From Selenomonadaceae bacterium (GTDB lineage: Bacteria; Bacillota; Negativicutes; Selenomonadales; Selenomonadaceae), in NCBI GenBank assembly GCA_017453765.1, contig JAFTEG010000096.1, forward strand, positions 1 to 9,912: a DNA stretch of 9,912 bases, written 5' to 3'. Below are positions 5,495 through 9,912 of the stretch, piece by piece. The notes under the pieces were generated by a model. The model was not told the DNA's origin. It searched no databases and worked only from the letters and a program-made list of their open reading frames with translations. The translations under genes and the position numbers were made by a program. Each line of letters opens with the position of its first letter. Within the stretch, counting starts at the first letter, position 1.

Positions 5495-6846
5495 TAATCA
5501 TCACCCCAATTTTTGACAGCCGCCGCAAGTTTTGAAAGTTCATCTGCGTCGCCTTCAGTAACCTTGCCGCCGTCACCGAGTTTGTACGTTTCACCTTGAA
5601 ATTTTATTTCGGCGCTAATGCCGCTTACCGTGCCGCGTCCGATTGACTTTTCGCCGCCGATAGCAACGTTGCCTTTCCACATATCGCGCAGTAAAAATAA
5701 CGCCAGCCCCGCTTCAAAATCTTTCGCGTTTCTTATTTCAAAGTGAATCGTCACGGTAGGCGAAGAATCTTTTTGATAGACCGGCTTAGTCGTGAAAAGC
5801 GTCCCCTGCAACGTGCCGCCGGTGAATCTGTCAATTTTATTTCGCGTATGATTAATTTCCGCAACTTTGTCCGGCGCGATATAACTTTCCGCCACGATAA
5901 AGCGGCTTTTAATTTTTTCGCATGAGTCTTTTGAAGTTCCCATAAGCTTTTCAAGTTTTGTCACGTCCAATTTCAGCGTACGGAAAATTTTTTCTGCTTG
6001 GTGACGGAAAATTCCCTTCAAGCTGGTACCCGGTATCACGAAGTCGTTTTGACTTCGCAAGCTGACGGCGGAAATTTTATTCCTCTTATCTTCGGCGCTG
6101 ACTTGGTAATTTCGGACAATGAATGACGAATTGAATTTAAACTGCGCGTCAACAATGAAGTCGGCGGGATTTTCTGAAATGGTTTTGGCGGAAGGCTTAA
6201 GCTGTCGTGTCGCCGGCTTATCGGTAAGCCACGCGGCAACGTCTGCTTTATTGCGAAAGTCGTAAAAATCTGCGGTAAGATTTTTAACCTGCGTCAAGCC
6301 GAATCCCTTTGCAGTAAGTGCGCCCAACCTTATGCCGTGTTGAAGTCTTACAATCAATTCATCAACCGTGTTTTTAACTTTTTCAAGCGTGTAATTCGCG
6401 GCGTCAAAATTTTCAGCGTCGACGTTATCGCCGCGCAGATTTATCAAAATGCGAAGGTTGCCGCTTGCACCTCTGTCAATAGCCTCATAATCGTACTTGG
6501 CGCCGTCAATGCCGGTACCTGTCAAGCCGTCAATGCTAACGCCGTCACGCGAAGTTACTTCGCCGTCTTTAAGCTCTATGTCGTCAATTTGAATGGCGCT
6601 TTGAGAATTTTTAGCGTCGCCGAAAAGTTTTGCAACTGCTTTAGGTTCAATGCCTGTCATATATTCGCGCAGGACGCCGCAAAGTGACGTGCCGGGTATA
6701 AACGGAATTTCTTTTTGATTTTTTAAAACGTGAATGTCTTTTTTATTTTCGGACGTTTCGCCTTCGCCGTCACCTATTAAAAGCGGGGACGCCAATACCA
6801 ATTCGCCCGTGATTAAAATTTTTCCGATAATGCTTGCCTTATTCAT
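5494..6846 (-). CDS. Cas7-Cas7 fusion (III-D 'Cas7-2x'), crRNA backbone subunit
   Basis: This 450-aa protein has two Csm3-like Cas7 domains in tandem. Domain 1 (about 1-192) has D37, the motif IPGTSLCGVL (50-59) and the glycine loop GALTAKGFGLTQV (175-187). Domain 2 (about 228-415) has IPGTSLKGIFRH (271-282), the Cas7 signature IDRFTGG (338-344) and the loop IGGEKSIGRGTVSG (396-409). The Asp 14 residues before the motif Pro is present in domain 1 (D37), but domain 2 has I258 there, so the second half probably lacks RNase activity. Domain 2 does have a D253 five residues earlier. A longer frame starts at 6888 inside csx10. I place the start at ATG 6846 because AAGGGAGGG sits 8 nt upstream and the RAMP fold begins right there. 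The start lies one base after the csx10 stop (TAATATG). Confidence 0.93.
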   Translation of the reverse strand: MNKASIIGKILITGELVLASPLLIGDGEGETSENKKDIHVLKNQKEIPFIPGTSLCGVLREYMTGIEPKAVAKLFGDAKNSQSAIQIDDIELKDGEVTSRDGVSIDGLTGTGIDGAKYDYEAIDRGASGNLRILINLRGDNVDAENFDAANYTLEKVKNTVDELIVRLQHGIRLGALTAKGFGLTQVKNLTADFYDFRNKADVAAWLTDKPATRQLKPSAKTISENPADFIVDAQFKFNSSFIVRNYQVSAEDKRNKISAVSLRSQNDFVIPGTSLKGIFRHQAEKIFRTLKLDVTKLEKLMGTSKDSCEKIKSRFIVAESYIAPDKVAEINHTRNKIDRFTGGTLQGTLFTTKPVYQKDSSPTVTIHFEIRNAKDFEAGLALFLLRDMWKGNVAIGGEKSIGRGTVSGISAEIKFQGETYKLGDGGKVTEGDADELSKLAAAVKNWGDD

Positions 6847-6847
6847 A

Positions 6848-8458
6848 TTACCGCCCTCCCTTCGCAGTAGCCGCCGCCTTACGTGCAACGCGGAAATAAT
6901 TTTTAAGGTACTCTAAACAAATTTCGTCGGCGTAATCTTTTTTGTTGAAGGGAATCTCTTTGAACAGCGCCTTCCGCTTTTCGTCGTCACGTACCAAATC
7001 TTTTTTCAAGTCACGGCTTTCATACGGCATTTCAGCGTTGCCGGTCAACACGTTGAAAAATGTTTGCTCATTCGCCATAAAAAATTTTTTCAAGTGATCT
7101 TCAAACTGCGTACTGCCGCGACTTTCTTCAGTGTTTTTGGACGCGTTAATTTCAAGTTCAAGCCGCGCTTTAAATTCTGCGCGGAAATTTTTTCTGTCGA
7201 CGCTTGCAAGGATATTTTCAAGGCGTGAAAAGAAATGCGTATAGTTGCCGCCTTTAAGTTGTGGGCGTAATTTTTCGCCGTCTTCATTCGCGTAAATTCG
7301 CATCTGCTCCAACGCTTTGACAAGCAAAATTCCTTGCGCCGTCTCAATCGTTTTGGCGGAAAGTTTAATCTGCGCGGCGGCTTTATTTTTATCCTGCGGC
7401 TTGTCAAGTTTAAATTGCCCCGCTTGCCAAATTCGTACCTGCCCGAATCCTTCTTCTCTGCGCGTGCCGAAACCTTCATAAATTTTTTCGCCGAGTGTCT
7501 GTAAATCTTTTTGACTCAACGTTTCAGCGGCTTTAAGTTCAAAGACTGTACCTGCGGCAAGGGCTTGAACGCGCGGACGTTTCATTGTCCACGTGACTAC
7601 GAAATTTTCCACTTCTACGCCGGCTGAAAAAATTTCGCCTGCCGTAAAAATTTCCTTGCCGCAGGATTTATTTAAAGCGTCGACAACTTCCGCCTTTAAA
7701 ATATCTGCCGCACTTAAAAAATTATCCTGCGCGGGGATAAGGGGACTGTCAAGGCGCAAGTAAATCGCGCCGGCAATTTTCGGCAGTTCAACTTTTTGTA
7801 TCGCGTCGAAGGTAACGCGACACTTGCCGTACTGCGTAAACTTCGAGCGTCCGAGATATGCGACGAAAGAATTTTTCTGCAGGTTAAGTGCCGTTGAAAT
7901 TTTTTCCAAGTCGTCTTTCGTGCCGAGAATCATTCCGCAAAAAGTTTGTCCCTCTTCCAATGCCTCGTAATTGTAAATGTGACCGAGTTCACTTTTGCCG
8001 GTGATTCGCTCCACTTCGTCACTGCGCGACATATGCATAAAAATATTTTTGCTGACGGACGCCTTGTAAATTTTTTCGCCGTCTGTTATGCCGTAGCCGC
8101 GCAGATTTTTGTAACCGGCGAGCGTCTTTGGAACTTTCAAAAGGTCTTGCACGTCTTTTTCAGTGTCGGTCCCCTTCTTGCCGCTCTGCAGTGACAAGGG
8201 CAAAATAAAACTGCGCTTGCCGAGAAGTTCAGGCGTGGCGGAAAGGAATTTTAAATCGCCGTAAAAAAGTTTTCTGAAGTTCTCATCTTCGTGCGCAGTG
8301 TTGCCTAATTTTTTTAATTCGACGTAACGCGATGCCAAGACGCCGCGAATTATCGAGCCGCTTATTTCGTCGTGGCTCTTCGTCATTATCGTGGTGTTAC
8401 TGCCTGCAGATATGACAACAGGCGATAACGTTTCAAGGGAAAATTTTAATTCGTACAT
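6848..8458 (-). CDS. csx10: Csx10, Cas5-family subunit with helical C-terminal tail (possible Cas5-Cas11 fusion)
   Basis: This 536-aa protein is the Csx10-type RAMP that marks type III-D and acts as the Cas5-like subunit capping the crRNA 5' tag. The N-terminal part has LETLSPVVISAGS (8-20), the motif SGSIIRGVLASRY (33-45), then FLSATPELL and GHIYNYEALEEGQTFCGMI (159-177). A YLGRSKFTQYGKC segment (201-213) follows, and the glycine loop EGFGTRREEGFGQVRIW is at 328-344. After about residue 360 the sequence turns charged and probably helical up to 536. No separate Cas11/Csm2/Cmr5-type small subunit gene exists in the window, so this tail may supply Cas11. That is an inference from composition. 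I chose ATG 8458 over GTG 8464 (GTGA overlap with the previous stop) because AAGGCGG lies 7 nt from the ATG but too close to the GTG. Confidence 0.88.
   Translation of the reverse strand: MYELKFSLETLSPVVISAGSNTTIMTKSHDEISGSIIRGVLASRYVELKKLGNTAHEDENFRKLFYGDLKFLSATPELLGKRSFILPLSLQSGKKGTDTEKDVQDLLKVPKTLAGYKNLRGYGITDGEKIYKASVSKNIFMHMSRSDEVERITGKSELGHIYNYEALEEGQTFCGMILGTKDDLEKISTALNLQKNSFVAYLGRSKFTQYGKCRVTFDAIQKVELPKIAGAIYLRLDSPLIPAQDNFLSAADILKAEVVDALNKSCGKEIFTAGEIFSAGVEVENFVVTWTMKRPRVQALAAGTVFELKAAETLSQKDLQTLGEKIYEGFGTRREEGFGQVRIWQAGQFKLDKPQDKNKAAAQIKLSAKTIETAQGILLVKALEQMRIYANEDGEKLRPQLKGGNYTHFFSRLENILASVDRKNFRAEFKARLELEINASKNTEESRGSTQFEDHLKKFFMANEQTFFNVLTGNAEMPYESRDLKKDLVRDDEKRKALFKEIPFNKKDYADEICLEYLKNYFRVARKAAATAKGGR
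6854..6862 (-). promoter_or_regulatory. Ribosome-binding site fixing the Cas7-2x start
   Basis: AAGGGAGGG on the minus strand, ending 7 nt before ATG 6846 (core GGGAGG at 8 nt), is one of the strongest Shine-Dalgarno matches in the operon. It lies within the last codons of csx10. It supports the 450-aa form over the 464-aa form beginning at 6888. Confidence 0.75.
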
Positions 8459-8460
8459 TG

Positions 8461-9123
8461 TCACACCGCCTTTTGTAAAAATTTTTCAACCAAGTTTGAC
8501 GTAGAAATTTTATCGCACGTCGCGGTGCAGGTTATGTGACCGAAGCCGCGATTTCTCTTTGTACCGGCGGCGGACAAATTTTTCAGCGCCAACGCGATTA
8601 AATTTAAAACGCCGTCGCTTGCATTGAGTACGGTGACCGTGCCGAAAAATTCAACACCTGCATTAAGGACGCGCAGATTTCTAAGTGAGCCGTCAACCGT
8701 AATGCCGTCTTTCAACTGCGTTTGATAGCGAACCGAGCTGTAGGCGTTCAAAATATCTGTCGGCAAAAAGACTTCGGGATATTTTTTCTGCAGGTACTTC
8801 CATTCGTCACAAAGTTTTTGATAGTCTTTAAAGTAAAAATTCGGCACGATAATTTGAACGTCGGACACGTTGCCCGTGTCGTCGGAATTTCTGTTAAAAA
8901 TTTTTTCCGGCTCCGCTAAGTTGGTCGTGTCCATACCTGCCAATTCGCACATTTCAAAAACTTCAACGGCGCTTTCATAAAGTAAGCCTTTAAATCTTTT
9001 GGCGGGGAAGTACGGAAAACCCTGCGCGTCGTGAACAAATTCCGCGTCCAAATTCACGTCGGCTTGACCTGAGCCCAAATGTATCGGTGAATCGACTTTT
9101 ATTTTTATTTCAAATTCTGCCAT
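8461..9123 (-). CDS. Single-domain Cas7 (Csm3-like) RAMP, III-D effector
   Basis: This 220-aa protein is a compact Cas7-family backbone subunit. It begins FEIKIKVDSPIHLGSG, then has D26 exactly 14 residues before the Pro of FPAKRFKGLLYES, the register of the target-RNA-cutting Asp of Csm3. The motif is FPAKRFKG rather than the usual IPGSSLKG, as in several III-D and Csm3-like members. The thumb-like SLRNLRVL (146-153) and the glycine loop AGTKRNRGFGHI (186-197) complete the fold. It starts at ATG 9123, inside the end of cas10 (19-nt overlap), with GGAGGT 9 nt upstream. It ends just before csx10. In some III-D variants this domain is fused to Cas5 and Cas11; here it is a separate gene directly upstream of csx10. 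It could cut target RNA, which is inferred from D26. Confidence 0.9.
   Translation of the reverse strand: MAEFEIKIKVDSPIHLGSGQADVNLDAEFVHDAQGFPYFPAKRFKGLLYESAVEVFEMCELAGMDTTNLAEPEKIFNRNSDDTGNVSDVQIIVPNFYFKDYQKLCDEWKYLQKKYPEVFLPTDILNAYSSVRYQTQLKDGITVDGSLRNLRVLNAGVEFFGTVTVLNASDGVLNLIALALKNLSAAGTKRNRGFGHITCTATCDKISTSNLVEKFLQKAV
8466..8472 (-). promoter_or_regulatory. Ribosome-binding site deciding the csx10 start
   Basis: AAGGCGG on the minus strand lies 7 nt before ATG 8458 and only 1 nt before GTG 8464. The spacing favours the ATG, two residues shorter than the longest frame. Coupling to the upstream stop at 8463-8461 works with either start. Confidence 0.5.
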
Positions 9124-9912
9124 TTCTCAACCACCTCCGGTACATAAAAATCTATTAATTCAATCGCGTCAATGTACGGCGTCTGCGGCTCGGCGGCGTC
9201 TTCTGTCCATAAAAGATTTTTTTCCGACTTCAAGAAGTCCCAATCCGATACTGACGGTAAATCTTTATCGAGACGCTTTAACTGCTGTAAATATTTAGCC
9301 GTGTCGTCCTTGCCGTGTTGCAGTACGTCGCGCAGTTCTTTAAATTTGCCTTGACCCAAAACGTGCGGAAACTGCGTCGTGCAGGAGAGAAGGTTTTCAA
9401 TATTTTTTCTGCGATCCTTTGCATTTTGGGCGCCTTCATTGGCAATGCGGTAGGGACCGAAATGCAAACTGCCGCGTACGCCGCTGTAACTTCTTTCGCG
9501 AATCTGTTCAAGCGTCGGTGCCTGTTCACCGTGCAAAATTGCGTAGTCGAGCCAGCTTGATTTTATATTTTCCGGTGAACTTTCCGGCGTGTCGGTACCC
9601 TTAGATTTATTTTCCTTCGCAATTTTCTTGGCGTAGTCACGCATAGATTTTTTTGCCGCGTCGCAAAGTTGCTCTGCAAGTTCGTAGCCGCGAAAGAACG
9701 GGTACGCCGTCGGCAAAATTGCAATTCCCGCGCAGCAGTCCATTTGCCGTGAACTTTCTTGCGTCAAATGCTCCGCCGCATCTTTCGGCGTCTCGGCATT
9801 TAAATTTTCCATTAACGTCTTTGTGAAAAGTATCGCCATATTCGCGGGACAGACAAAAGTCACGTCATCGCCGCCGATTATAAGCGGACGTATCGGCAAA
9901 ATATTTTTTTCA
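9105..9912 (-). CDS. cas10: Cas10, C-terminal portion (GGDD cyclase palm domain); continues beyond the window
   Basis: The frame is open to the window edge, so only the last 268 codons are visible and the TTG at 9899 is not a real start. The fragment opens with PIRPLIIGGDDVTFV; the GGDD (coded at 9864-9875) is the catalytic motif of the Cas10 second palm domain that makes cyclic oligoadenylates from ATP. Further Cas10 features are AGIAILPTAYPFFRGYELAEQLC (fragment residues about 61-83), SWLDYAILHG (119-128) and LHFGPY (149-154), followed by a helical C-terminal domain. The N-terminal HD nuclease, if present, and the first palm domain lie outside the window. It is the most upstream visible gene and overlaps cas7 by 19 nt. 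The intact GGDD predicts second-messenger signalling, unlike III-D or III-C loci where the palm is inactivated. Confidence 0.95.
   Translation of the reverse strand, partial: EKNILPIRPLIIGGDDVTFVCPANMAILFTKTLMENLNAETPKDAAEHLTQESSRQMDCCAGIAILPTAYPFFRGYELAEQLCDAAKKSMRDYAKKIAKENKSKGTDTPESSPENIKSSWLDYAILHGEQAPTLEQIRERSYSGVRGSLHFGPYRIANEGAQNAKDRRKNIENLLSCTTQFPHVLGQGKFKELRDVLQHGKDDTAKYLQQLKRLDKDLPSVSDWDFLKSEKNLLWTEDAAEPQTPYIDAIELIDFYVPEVVEKWQNLK

Noticed and set aside
6847..6888. Longer start at 6888 for the Cas7 fusion
   Set aside because: The added 14 residues lie in the csx10 coding region, are arginine/glycine-rich because they encode the ribosome-binding site, and precede the natural start of the RAMP fold.

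Overview
The window is most of a type III-D CRISPR-Cas locus. Every gene lies on the minus strand, and transcription runs from the right edge towards the CRISPR array at the left edge. No RNA genes, insertion sequences or unrelated metabolic genes are visible. Close-packed genes with Shine-Dalgarno sites, sigma70-type promoters and a Rho-independent terminator indicate a bacterium. The A/T-rich codon choice mixed with GCG/GCC alanine codons would suit an anaerobic Firmicute, perhaps a Negativicute, but that placement is a low-confidence guess from composition only.

Layout in transcription order: (1) 9912-2169, the effector operon. It holds the C-terminal part of cas10 (GGDD palm domain, cut by the window edge), a single-domain cas7, a Cas5-family csx10 with a helical tail, a double cas7 ('Cas7-2x'), csx19, a very long cas7 with a large insertion, and cas6. 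Neighbouring genes overlap or touch. (2) 2168-2046, a spacer with a 19-bp-period tandem repeat and a Rho-independent terminator. (3) 2039-1752, a lone HicB-like antitoxin-fold gene with no HicA partner. (4) 1679-439, the adaptation genes cas2 and cas1. (5) 438-159, the presumed leader. (6) 158-1, two repeats and one complete spacer of an array that continues beyond the window.

Function: Cas1-Cas2 would insert new spacers at the leader end, next to the repeat at 121-158. The array transcript would be cut by Cas6 at the base of a small hairpin, leaving an 8-nt 5' tag on the crRNA. Cas10, the four Cas7 domains, Csx10 and Csx19 would form an RNA-targeting complex. The GGDD motif suggests cyclic-oligoadenylate synthesis; any responder nuclease would lie outside the window.

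The most notable points are these. The effector looks like a partly fused III-D architecture. Three of four Cas7 domains keep an Asp exactly 14 residues before the Pro-Gly-Thr/Ser-Ser motif, and the fourth has lost it. The hicB-like gene and cas2 carry near-identical duplicated promoters placed so close to the ATG that both mRNAs should be leaderless. A 19-bp tandem repeat with TCGCGA cores sits at the junction between the effector and adaptation genes.
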